Below, piece by piece: positions 1-8,316 of a stretch of DNA of 64,000 bases. The number at the start of each line of letters is the position of its first letter. The first letter of the stretch is position 1. Position numbers and translations under genes: made by a program. The notes beneath the pieces are model-generated. The model ran no database searches and had not been told where the DNA came from. It saw only the letters and a list, made by a program, of their open reading frames with translations. The stretch lies in the NCBI RefSeq assembly GCF_040289685.1, contig NZ_PSLQ01000001.1:103115-167114 (forward strand), read 5' to 3'. This stretch comes from Pyrinomonas sp040289685 (GTDB taxonomy: Bacteria; Acidobacteriota; Blastocatellia; Pyrinomonadales; Pyrinomonadaceae).

Positions 1-137
1 GAGCCAAAGCGCCTCACGCCGCTGAAAATGGAATCGGCAACCCCATCATGAGGTTGCCGATGAACGGTGAGCAAACGACTGCCGCCGCTTTCGACCAACA
101 ATCGCTTGAAATGATCTGACTTGTCGAAGAAGTTAGC

Positions 138-779
138 TCAGGGCGTTACCGCTTCTTTCACTTTGTTGCCAACCTTTTTGGCGCCCTCCACCGTCTTTTC
201 ACCTGCTCTCTTGGCACCCTCAGCCGTCTTCTCGCCGATCGTCTTGGCCCCCTCGGCAGCTTTAGAACCAACGGTTTTTGCGCCTTCAACGGTCTTTTCG
301 CCGACGAATTTTGCACCTTCGGCGGTCTTTTCAAAGGCCGTGCCAGCTCCTTCCTTGACCGCGCCTGCCGCCTCCTTGGATTTATCAACGACGAAGCCTG
401 CCGCATCGGCCAAAGCATCGCCCGTTGCCTCTAACGCTGCCGCCACCTTGTTCTCGGGCAACTCCTTCACTTCGCCCGTGCGTGAGTAGACGCGCGCCGT
501 GCGCCGTCCGCTGCGGTCCGTCGTGACGACCACCTTCTCGACGCGGCTGTTCGGATCGCGAAAAACGCGCGTCTCCGTGCGGACGCCGTTCTCTTCGCTG
601 ACGGTGATCTCGGTGTTATCCGGACCAGTTTGCGCCTGCTGCGCGACGGTCATGTTAGCATTAACGTTGCTCACGGCCACGTTGGCGTTAGCGTTCGATG
701 TTTGCTCGTTCTGCGCACAGCCCGCCGCCAACAATGCCAGAACGAGCACCACGGTCATCTTGCTGTTCAAAGTTCGCAT
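138..779 (-). CDS. LEA-like repeat lipoprotein
   Basis: The 213-residue product begins with a lipoprotein signal peptide whose lipobox LAAGC places the lipidated Cys at residue 21. A Asn/Ala-rich linker and a small beta-rich segment (about 55-105) follow. Residues 150-204 are five consecutive 11-residue units of the form EKTxEGAKxxG, which resemble the 11-mer repeats of group 3 LEA proteins that protect membranes and proteins during dehydration. The ATG at 779 was chosen because GGGAGG lies directly upstream (spacing is very short) and because it gives a clean signal peptide; the frame stays open further upstream. It is the last gene after the GH5-like, GT4-cupin and GH130 genes on the same strand. 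A structural apolipoprotein-like role is the alternative. The function is inferred from repeat form only. Confidence 0.72.
   Translation of the reverse strand: MRTLNSKMTVVLVLALLAAGCAQNEQTSNANANVAVSNVNANMTVAQQAQTGPDNTEITVSEENGVRTETRVFRDPNSRVEKVVVTTDRSGRRTARVYSRTGEVKELPENKVAAALEATGDALADAAGFVVDKSKEAAGAVKEGAGTAFEKTAEGAKFVGEKTVEGAKTVGSKAAEGAKTIGEKTAEGAKRAGEKTVEGAKKVGNKVKEAVTP
168..332 (-). repeat. Five tandem 33-bp units encoding 11-residue LEA-like motifs
   Basis: Five in-frame 33-base units encode EKTAEGAKFVG, EKTVEGAKTVG, SKAAEGAKTIG, EKTAEGAKRAG and EKTVEGAKKVG. Lys, Glu and Gly recur at fixed positions, as expected for an amphipathic 11-mer helix. Confidence 0.85.
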
Positions 780-985
780 CCTCCCTTCTTGATCGAAAGT
801 TTGCGCTCCGTAGCATAAGTTAAACCGTTTGCTGGAAGCAACCCGAATGCGCTCACGACGCGCGATGACAACGAAATCGCAACAAAGAAAGAACGAACGG
901 CAACCGAATCGAACGTGAAGGAAGGCAGCCCCTTTCTGCGGGAAGAAGCTTCGCGTGCGGGCGTCGCCCCGCGAGCAGTGAGCTT

Positions 986-2230
986 TCAAGGGCGAAGCGT
1001 GTCGGCGAAGTGCGTCCGAAAACGGCGGTAAAGGTGGGCCAGATTGCGGCGCGGCGACTCGTAGAAATTTTCAGGTGTGAGGTCCACCCAAGAGAAATCG
1101 CGGCACAGAACGAGCCGTTCCCTTTTGTCGAAAGATTCGACTTCGAAGACGGCTGGTTTCGCGGATCCATCGGCGCGCCACAGACCGAAGAAACGCTCGT
1201 GCACGGATTGATCGAGCGGCGGTTCGTGCCAAATCTTTTCGCTGTAGTCGTTGGCGCACCAGACCGCGGCGCCCATCAAACCGAAGCGGTGAAGCGAAGC
1301 GAGCGCGCGCCGCGTAAAGCGTGCGGCCTCGTCCTCGGGGAGCAATTTGAAAGGCGAGACGCCGGCTTCGGACCCAGGCGGTTTAGTGGGCGCGCCGAAC
1401 TCTTCAAAGAAGACATCGCGCCCACCGAGCCAGTAAGTCACCAGACCGAGAAACGGCAAAACGAATTCGTCGGTCTCATTTTCAGCCCAGCCCGCGTAAA
1501 GCGGATAACCGTGCATGCAAAGGAAGTCGCAAGTTTGTGCGGCTTCAGCCGGACCGATTTTTCGATCCTCTTCGAGGTCTTCCATGTGAAGCCCAATGGT
1601 CACGGGACGGTGCGGATCCGCGGCGCGTATTTCATCACTCATGCGCACAAGCCACGAGATACCCGCTTCGCGCGAAGGCGGCACGACGCAGTTGGAATTT
1701 TCGTTCCCCAAATCCCATGCCCAAACAGCGCGATGGCCAGCGAGCGTCTGGGCCACCGCGCGTGCCAGCAAAGCCTGCGCGGCGATGATCGCGTCGTCGG
1801 CGTACCAATTTTTCGGAACGGCTTGTACCACCCTGTTTTGGGCGACGATGCGAAAGCGCGGCGGCGAAGTCGGCGCGCGAAAGTCGAGCGCCCACGCAGG
1901 CAACCAATTGACGCCGCTCATGTGCCCTGTAAAGAGCGTTGGGATGAGCCGCAAGCCGTTGTTTGCGGTGATGTCGGCGACGCGCACAAGACGACGGAGC
2001 ATCGTTTCGGAGACGGAAGCTGGCGTCGGCTGAAAATCTTCCCACAAAAGGAAGATGCGCACCACGTTGAACCCTGCCCGACCGAGGCGCGCGAAGTCTC
2101 TTTCCACTTCATCCTCGTCGAAGCGCTGCCACCAGCGCATCGCGCTCCGTGCGGGCCAGTAGTTTATGCCGAGGATGAAGGCGTCGCGCGCGCGCGCCTT
2201 TCGAGGGGGGATTTCGTGTAGCTCTTCCAT
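986..2230 (-). CDS. GH5-like (cellulase/mannanase clan A) glycoside hydrolase
   Basis: The 414-residue product has the (beta/alpha)8 signatures of clan GH-A enzymes. GINYWPARSAMRWW is at the first strand, and RIFLLWEDFQP follows. DLGNENSN carries the acid/base Glu (about residue 177), and DVFFEEFGAP carries the likely nucleophile Glu (about 277). No signal peptide is visible, so the enzyme is probably cytoplasmic and would act on soluble oligosaccharides. The neighbours are a GT4-cupin fusion and a GH130 phosphorylase, whose usual substrates contain beta-mannose, so a beta-mannosidic or beta-glucosidic substrate is likely but not proven. The start is uncertain: a TTG 33 bases upstream (2263) also has a GAGG upstream and would add 11 residues. 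Confidence 0.75.
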   Translation of the reverse strand: MEELHEIPPRKARARDAFILGINYWPARSAMRWWQRFDEDEVERDFARLGRAGFNVVRIFLLWEDFQPTPASVSETMLRRLVRVADITANNGLRLIPTLFTGHMSGVNWLPAWALDFRAPTSPPRFRIVAQNRVVQAVPKNWYADDAIIAAQALLARAVAQTLAGHRAVWAWDLGNENSNCVVPPSREAGISWLVRMSDEIRAADPHRPVTIGLHMEDLEEDRKIGPAEAAQTCDFLCMHGYPLYAGWAENETDEFVLPFLGLVTYWLGGRDVFFEEFGAPTKPPGSEAGVSPFKLLPEDEAARFTRRALASLHRFGLMGAAVWCANDYSEKIWHEPPLDQSVHERFFGLWRADGSAKPAVFEVESFDKRERLVLCRDFSWVDLTPENFYESPRRNLAHLYRRFRTHFADTLRP

Positions 2231-2381
2231 CAAGCTCTTATTGGTCGTATGGTCGAAAAGCAAGCAGATGGGACCTCACCCTGCTCTTCCATCATGCCAG
2301 CAAAGAGGCACGCATCTTCGTCGCTCAACGGGCGAGAGCATGCGCCACGTCGCTACGATCTTCCATGTCTCGTCGTTTGTG

Positions 2382-3785
2382 TTACGACGCTCGTCCGAAA
2401 TCATCTTCCAAACGAACGATATCGTCTTCGCCGAGGTAATCGCCGCGTTGGATCTCGATGAAGACGAGCTTCTCATCGCCTGGGTTTTCGATGCGATGAG
2501 CGGCGCCTTTGGGGATGTCGATCGTTCCGCCTGTCGGCACGATGATCTCTTTGCCGTCCAACGTCACCTTGCCCGTGCCTTGCACCATCATCCAATGCTC
2601 GGCGCGGTGAGCGTGCTTTTGATAACTCAAACGCTTGTGCGGCAAGACCTCTATGCGCTTGACTTTATACCCGGCGCCTTCGTCCAGCACGGTGAAACTC
2701 CCCCACGGACGCTCGTCGTAAAGCGGCGATCCATCAGCGCTTGTGTGCCTTCGTTTCTCTTCCATTCGCAGAACCTCCTCGTAAACGTTGATGTAATTTT
2801 CGACCATGCGCTCTCGGCTGAAATTTCGCTCGACGTGCGCGCGAATGCGCGCGCGATCCAGCGACGGCAACCGCGCGAGCGCTTCCACAGCCTCATCCAC
2901 CGAGCGAACGATGAAGCCGGTCTCTTCGTCCTTGATGATTTCGGGAACCGAACCACGCGGCGTGGCGATGACGGGCGTGCCACAAGCCATCGCTTCTACC
3001 ATGCTCAAGCCGAACGGCTCGTTGAAGTTTATCAGGTGAAGCAACGCTTTGGCTCCGCCGAGGAGCGCATCGCGGCTGTCCGGCCCGACGGAACCGATGT
3101 AGCGTATGCGATCGTTGAGAAAAGGCTCGACTTCGCGCGCGAAGTAATCGCGATCCTGTATGATCCCGGCGATGATCAAGCGCTCGCCGCTGTGCCGCGC
3201 GACCTCGATGGCTTCGCGCACGCCTTTGTCGTGATGAATGCGCCCGAAGAATAGGAGGTAATCGCCCGCTTCGCGCCGCAAACTGAACTCTTCAAGCGGG
3301 ATGCCATGATAGACAGTGGCGACGTAATCGAGACGCGGATGTCTATCCGCGTTGCTGATGGCAACGTAGTAAGCACGGCCGTTGTACTTCTCATAAACGG
3401 GCAAGATCCGCTCGGAAGAGAAGCCGTGAATGGTCGTCACCACGGGCGTTTTGACCAGTCCGCTGTAGGAGAGCGGCAGGAAATCGAAGTGGTTGTGGAT
3501 GAGATCGAACTCCGTCGCCCGCTCGAAGACCGCTGAAATGTGCAAGCACTCCCAGACCTTCGCGTCGATGTTTGGATCCTCTGAGTACGGGCGCGGGCAG
3601 ATGCCGACCAAGCGTGCGCGCGTGATCGAATCCGCTGTAGCGAACAGCGTCACGTCGAGACCAAGTTCGACCAGCCCCTCTGTTAACAGCGAGACGACGC
3701 GTTCCCACGGCCCGTAGTGGCGCGGCGGCACGCGCCACGAAATGGGAGCCAACATAGCGATTCGCATCTTTGATGCCACGCGCAT
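2382..3785 (-). CDS. GT4 glycosyltransferase fused to a ManC-like cupin
   Basis: The 467-residue protein joins two domains. Residues 1 to about 350 form a GT-B glycosyltransferase of family 4: N-terminal MRIAMLAPISWRVPP, FFGRIHHDKG, and the EX7E-type motif NEPFGLSMVEAMACGTPV that binds the donor nucleotide sugar. Residues from about 360 form a double-stranded beta-helix like the C-terminal mannose-6-phosphate isomerase domain of ManC: ERPWGSFTVLDEG, HKRLSYQKHAHRAEHW, GTGKVTLDG, PKGAAHRIENPG, EIQRGDYLGEDDIVRLEDD. The fusion suggests mannose metabolism and glycosyl transfer in one polypeptide. AGGAGG sits directly before the ATG at 3785; ATG 3767 is the family-typical start and a TTG at 3794 is also possible. 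GH130 lies upstream and a GH5-like gene downstream. Whether the cupin keeps isomerase activity cannot be told. Confidence 0.85.
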   Translation of the reverse strand: MRVASKMRIAMLAPISWRVPPRHYGPWERVVSLLTEGLVELGLDVTLFATADSITRARLVGICPRPYSEDPNIDAKVWECLHISAVFERATEFDLIHNHFDFLPLSYSGLVKTPVVTTIHGFSSERILPVYEKYNGRAYYVAISNADRHPRLDYVATVYHGIPLEEFSLRREAGDYLLFFGRIHHDKGVREAIEVARHSGERLIIAGIIQDRDYFAREVEPFLNDRIRYIGSVGPDSRDALLGGAKALLHLINFNEPFGLSMVEAMACGTPVIATPRGSVPEIIKDEETGFIVRSVDEAVEALARLPSLDRARIRAHVERNFSRERMVENYINVYEEVLRMEEKRRHTSADGSPLYDERPWGSFTVLDEGAGYKVKRIEVLPHKRLSYQKHAHRAEHWMMVQGTGKVTLDGKEIIVPTGGTIDIPKGAAHRIENPGDEKLVFIEIQRGDYLGEDDIVRLEDDFGRAS

Positions 3786-3946
3786 CCTCCTCAACAGATG
3801 GGCCTACAGTCCGTCTGCCCGCCGACAGCGTCCCAAGGATTCTTCGCCCTACGTCGCCCACGACTTCGCCAGCGGGATCGAACTCAACGATCCCGGCTTG
3901 AGGTGAGTCGCGCGCTCAACGTCGCGCGAGATGCCGCTTTTGGCGC

Positions 3947-4900
3947 TTAGCTGTTCTCCTTCAACCAATCGAGGAGTTCGCGGACGTTTCCCGTCGCAAG
4001 GGCGATCGAAGTATCGGCTGCGCCATAGTAAAGACGCAGCTCGCCTGTCTCCGTATCGTGAACGAAACCGCACGGGAAGACGACATCGCCGACGTCACCG
4101 GTCCTCTCGTAAGGCTCATCAGGACCGAAGATCCACTCGTCGCCGCGGCGGATCACCTGCCGCGGATCATCGAGATCGAAGAGCGCCAAGCCCAATCGGT
4201 AAAGGCAGCCTGCGGGAGTCATGCGCACGCCGTGATAGATGACGAGCCACCCTTCGTTGGTTTCAATCGGCGGCGGACTCAAACCGATCTTGTTAGCATC
4301 CCACCAGGCGCCGCGCCGCGCTTCCAACATCACCGTGTGATCTCCCCAGTGGCGCAGGTCGGGCGAGAAAGAGACCCACATATTGGCCTTGGTGTTTGGG
4401 AAGTTTGAAACGGGCCGGTGAATCAGCGCCCAACGCCCGTTGAAGCGGCGTGGGAAGAGCGCTGCATCCTTGTCTTCGGGCGGCATCACAGCGCCTAACC
4501 GTTCGAAACTTCGGAAATCCACGGTGCGCGCTAACGACACGAGCGGTCCTGAAGTCGAATAGGAAGTGTAAGCGATGACGAACGACTCAAGCTCCGGCAC
4601 CCACGTGATGCGCGGGTCCTCGATGCCCCAAACCTCTTCCGGGTAATTTTGGGGATCGGGCAGCAACGTCGGCTCCGGATCGATCTGCCAATTCGAGATG
4701 CCGTCCGCAGAGCGCGCTGCTGTCAGGTGCGAAATGCCGCGCCGGTCCTCGACTCTCACGAGCAACAACGTTTCGCCTGAAGCGAGGCGTGTGGCCCCGG
4801 CGTTGAAGACGCTGTTGGCCGGATAGGGCCACATCTCTGCTGTCAGAATCGGATTCCCCTCGTAGCGGTGGAACAGTTCTTTGAATTTGCTATTCTTCAT
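3947..4900 (-). CDS. GH130 family beta-mannoside phosphorylase/hydrolase
   Basis: The 317-residue protein has the five-bladed propeller pattern of GH130: RYEGNPILTAEMWPY, VFNAGATRL, LLLVRVEDRRG, and VWGIEDPRIT with the catalytic Asp, followed by FPRRFNGRWALIHRP and YHGV. Most GH130 members phosphorolyse beta-1,4- or beta-1,2-mannosides to mannose-1-phosphate; a few hydrolyse. There is no signal peptide, which is consistent with cytoplasmic phosphorolysis. The start at ATG 4900 has AGAAAGGA 3-10 bases upstream and fits the family N-terminus. It lies between two GT4 genes on the same strand, a common GH130-GT4 pairing. The exact linkage specificity cannot be read from the sequence. Confidence 0.9.
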   Translation of the reverse strand: MKNSKFKELFHRYEGNPILTAEMWPYPANSVFNAGATRLASGETLLLVRVEDRRGISHLTAARSADGISNWQIDPEPTLLPDPQNYPEEVWGIEDPRITWVPELESFVIAYTSYSTSGPLVSLARTVDFRSFERLGAVMPPEDKDAALFPRRFNGRWALIHRPVSNFPNTKANMWVSFSPDLRHWGDHTVMLEARRGAWWDANKIGLSPPPIETNEGWLVIYHGVRMTPAGCLYRLGLALFDLDDPRQVIRRGDEWIFGPDEPYERTGDVGDVVFPCGFVHDTETGELRLYYGAADTSIALATGNVRELLDWLKENS

Positions 4901-5164
4901 CTTTCCTTTCTTCCCGGATCGCAAACGAAATTGTCATCCAACATCCCCTTGAAGGGTAAAGATAGGTTCGATGCAGCTCTTTTTCCTCGAAAAGCCCGAC
5001 CCTCTCCGAGAAAGAGGACGGCTCTTCGGGCGAAGCCTTGCCTCGGAAAGCTCTTCCGTCGGGGGCGAGGCTGTTCGAAGATCGCTGTTCAGGCAAGCCG
5101 ATGCCACACCACGCCTTGGCCGAGCGTGCGCGGCTCCGCTTTGTGAGGGCTTTCGGCGTCATCC

Positions 5165-7642
5165 TCAATCGGAACTTTCGCTTCGGTCACTCGTGGCAGC
5201 GGCTTCGAGCGGAGCGGGCAGCGCTGCCGAAACCGATGCGGCAGCGGCGATCTCCAATTTCTTTTCGCGCAACCGCGCTGCAGCCAGCAATCCAAGCAAG
5301 CAGCAGATGACCGATTCGGCTCCTTGGTTCAGGCTCGGCCCTTGCGGATCGAGACCATCCGAGCAAGCGCCCGTGACCAAATCGTACAGGCGTGCGCCGA
5401 GCCGATTGCGTCCGAGCAACCACTCGACCGCCGCGCGCGCCATCTCTAGGTAGTAACTCCTTTCGGTGATCTCGTAGGCCACGGCGCACGCTTCAGCCGT
5501 GTAACCTGCCTCTATTGGTTGCTGTCCAAAGGTCGCGCGTTCGCCGCCGCGCCGATACCAGCCTTGATTTCCAACGAAATCGAATTGCCCGCCCGAATAG
5601 GTCTGCTCCAGCAAGAAATCGAGCGATTCGAGGCCGATGCGCAAGAACCGCTCCTCGCCCGTCGCTTGATAAGCGAGCAACATGGCTTGTGCCGGTTTGG
5701 CGTTGGCGTAGGTCAACTCGTCGCCGAACCACCGCCAGTCATCGGCGCGCGCCGATTCGTAGATCGATGCCAAACGGCAGGCCAGTTCGTCGAGCTTGCG
5801 CCGCACCAGCGCCGCTCCGTCGTAACGTTGCAAGAAGGCGTGCAAGCCGCAGATCGCGTACCCGATGGCACGCGGGTGCTGCATATCGAGCGCCTCGAGC
5901 GAGCGCTCGAACATCTCACGCGCGAGCGCGCGCATTCCCTCGGTCGGCCCCAAGGAGACGGCCATGCCGACGCCCCAGAGCGCGCGCCCCAAGGTGTCTT
6001 CGCTGCCCACTTCATCCGTAAACCGCCGCGCGTAGTTCATGAAGTTATGGAAGCGCCCATCGGGGCACTGCGCCAGTTGCAGAAAACTCAGGTAGGTCGT
6101 GGCGAGCTTCAGCGCCGTCGGATCCTCGAAGTTGCGGTAGTGCATCAGCGTGACCACCAGCGCGCGCCCGGCATCGTCGGTCGAATAGCCAAAGCGACGA
6201 TCCGGTATGCCATAAGTCGCGTGTTGAATCAAGCCCGTATCGTCGGTCAGACGCACGAGGTGGTCCAGCTTGATCTCAGGCACATCCAAGCTCGCCCGCA
6301 AGAGGGGCAGCGTCGCCGTCGCCCGCCCTTGATATTCAGCCACCGTTTGCCGGAAAAGCTCTATGTAGGCGCGTCCGACTTCGGGCCACGTCATCTGCCG
6401 CCCGAACTTGTAGGCGCGCTTGCGCATTTGATGGCGCATCGCTTCGTTTTCGATCAACCGAATGATGGTGCGCGCCAGCGCCTTGGAATCTCCGAACGGG
6501 ACCAGCTTGCCGCGCCCGTTGGCGAGCAACTCTTCGGCGTACAAGTAGGGCGTTGAGACCACAGCCTTGCCCATGCCGACGGCATAGGCGAGCGTTCCGC
6601 TGACGATCTGATCGCGCGATTGGTACGGAGTGACGTAGATGTCGCACGCGCCTAGAAATTCGCGCAGCTCATCGTCATCAACGTAACGATCGTAGAAGAT
6701 AACGTAATCTTCCAAGCCGAGTTCGCGCACGCGCCGCTTCAGCATCAAACGGTACTCTTCGCCGTCGCGGCGTTTCACTTCCGGATGCGTCGCGCCGAGA
6801 ACGATATAGACCACTTCAGGATGCGCCTGCACGATCTCCGGCAGAGCATCGAGCATCATCTCGATGCCTTTGTTGCGGCTGAGCAGGCCGAAAGTGAGCA
6901 AAACGAAGCGTCCCTCGACGCCGAATTTATCTTTGTAGTAATTCGGATCGACGAACGGCACATCGGGCACGCCGTGATGAATGAGCGCGACCTTCTCTTC
7001 GCTGATGCCGTAAACGTCGCGCAGCAATCGAATCGCGCGGCTGTTAAGCACCACGAGCCGATCCGAAGCGTTGGCAACGCGAATGAGCGAGACGCGATAG
7101 CCCGGCAAAGGCTCGCTCAACACGGTGTGCAACGTCGTCACCACCGGTTTGTTCAGGTTCTTGAGCAGTTCGAGAATATACCGCCCTTCTGGGCCACCGA
7201 AGATGCCGAACTCGTGTTGCACGCAGACGATGTTGGCCCCCGAAAAGTTGATGTACTCGGCGGCGAGACGATAATCGTTCAGTTGATTTTGCCTGATCTC
7301 GAAGACAACCTCCGGCGGATATTTGTAGCTGTTCGGCGGATTCGTCATCGCGATGACGAACGATTCCACGTTGTCGGAGGTCTGGCAAATGGATTCGCGC
7401 AGATCACGCGTGAAAGTCCCGATGCCGCACTCGCGCGGAGGGTACGTGCCGATCAAACAGACTTTGAGAGGTCGTTCACCAAGTTCTTTTTCGGTCGACG
7501 CGGGCGCACGACCGCGTCGCTGGAGCGCAAGGCTCGGCGTATTGGCGCTCTCTTCCAGTCGCTCTCTGGCAAGCCGCGCGCGCTCGGCCTCTTTCTCCGC
7601 CGAATTCGTTGCACGTTGATCTCCGGTGACTTTCACCTTCAT
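5165..7642 (-). CDS. GT4 glycosyltransferase with C-terminal (alpha/alpha)6 domain
   Basis: The 825-residue protein starts with about 55 polar residues, then a GT-B fold GT4 domain (about 57-440). Its signatures are VCLIGTYPPRECGIGTFTRD, VQHEFGIFGGPEGRY, HHGVPDVPF, TFGLLSRNKGIEMML, and YVTPYQSRDQIVSGTLAYAV with the EX7E position changed to a Gln/Ser-containing form. From about 460 to 790 the sequence is all-helical with repeated aromatic and Gly motifs (GYSTDDAGRAL, DGRFHNFMNY, EDTLGRALWG, HPRAIGYAICGL, GYTAEACAVAYE), like six-hairpin glycosidase or glycosyl-processing domains. It is the first gene of a minus-strand run with GH130 and a second GT4. The ATG at 7642 follows AGGGGGAG. The donor and acceptor are unknown; mannose is favoured by context. 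Confidence 0.82.
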   Translation of the reverse strand: MKVKVTGDQRATNSAEKEAERARLARERLEESANTPSLALQRRGRAPASTEKELGERPLKVCLIGTYPPRECGIGTFTRDLRESICQTSDNVESFVIAMTNPPNSYKYPPEVVFEIRQNQLNDYRLAAEYINFSGANIVCVQHEFGIFGGPEGRYILELLKNLNKPVVTTLHTVLSEPLPGYRVSLIRVANASDRLVVLNSRAIRLLRDVYGISEEKVALIHHGVPDVPFVDPNYYKDKFGVEGRFVLLTFGLLSRNKGIEMMLDALPEIVQAHPEVVYIVLGATHPEVKRRDGEEYRLMLKRRVRELGLEDYVIFYDRYVDDDELREFLGACDIYVTPYQSRDQIVSGTLAYAVGMGKAVVSTPYLYAEELLANGRGKLVPFGDSKALARTIIRLIENEAMRHQMRKRAYKFGRQMTWPEVGRAYIELFRQTVAEYQGRATATLPLLRASLDVPEIKLDHLVRLTDDTGLIQHATYGIPDRRFGYSTDDAGRALVVTLMHYRNFEDPTALKLATTYLSFLQLAQCPDGRFHNFMNYARRFTDEVGSEDTLGRALWGVGMAVSLGPTEGMRALAREMFERSLEALDMQHPRAIGYAICGLHAFLQRYDGAALVRRKLDELACRLASIYESARADDWRWFGDELTYANAKPAQAMLLAYQATGEERFLRIGLESLDFLLEQTYSGGQFDFVGNQGWYRRGGERATFGQQPIEAGYTAEACAVAYEITERSYYLEMARAAVEWLLGRNRLGARLYDLVTGACSDGLDPQGPSLNQGAESVICCLLGLLAAARLREKKLEIAAAASVSAALPAPLEAAATSDRSESSD

Positions 7643-8316
7643 GCTCCCCCTTTTTCGCTTTCGATGGTGAGCGCATGAACTTCAGCGCTCGGATTGGCAC
7701 TCTATACTACAAGCGTCGATCGTAAAGAATCACCGAAACATATTAACCGTTCGACGGCGAAGCTTTCAACAAGGGGGTCGCTCGCGTAAAGAAGCCCGCG
7801 TTTTTTGACTTTCAATTCGCCCACGCTGTTCACCACCCCCAAAGCGCCTCGTGATTTTGCCGACCGACTTTCGATTCACATGCAGCGCTCGCCGCGCAAA
7901 AAGGAGTGGAGATCCGCACCGCGCTTGAAGAGATCGCGTCGATGCGCCCGCGACCTCTCTGCACTTAAAAACGTGCGCGGAAAGGCGACGGGCAGCGACC
8001 ATCCATTCTCAAACTTCCGACGCAAACAGCGCGCAAACTATCGGTGAGGCGAAACTGAAATCGAACGACCGAAATGCGCTAAGGAAGATGTCTGGCGATT
8101 GAATGGCGACTCGAAAGCCAGTTGAAACCAACCAACACAAGCACAGAGCAAGACGGGCCTCGAATCTCCAACGAGGGAAAGAACGCGGGAGCACATCGAG
8201 CGGCGCACTGCATCAGCGACGCGGCGCTCAGCCCACCGTCGGGATCACAAGCGACCAGCCTGAGTGCGGGTATCGTACCATCGTTTGATCCGTTCATCTG
8301 AGCGAAAGATCGTCGT
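7643..8316. other. Intergenic region with no supported gene
   Basis: This 674-base stretch lies between the minus-strand GT4 gene and the end of comEC. Several short open frames cross it on both strands, but none has a ribosome site and recognisable protein together. The only element I can point to is a weak promoter for the GT4 gene near 7701-7729. Confidence 0.5.
7701..7729 (-). promoter_or_regulatory. Candidate promoter for the GT4/GH130 run
   Basis: On the minus strand TTCTTT (7724-7729) and TATAGA (7701-7706) are 17 bases apart, about 60 bases before the GT4 start at 7642. The -35 match is poor. Confidence 0.25.

Noticed and set aside
168..332. CRISPR-like spacing in the 33-bp repeats
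   Set aside because: The units are contiguous, in frame and coding, with no spacers.
1010..2221. Open frame of 403 codons on the plus strand
   Set aside because: It is antisense to the GH5-like gene, which has catalytic motifs in order; no ribosome site or domain on the plus strand.
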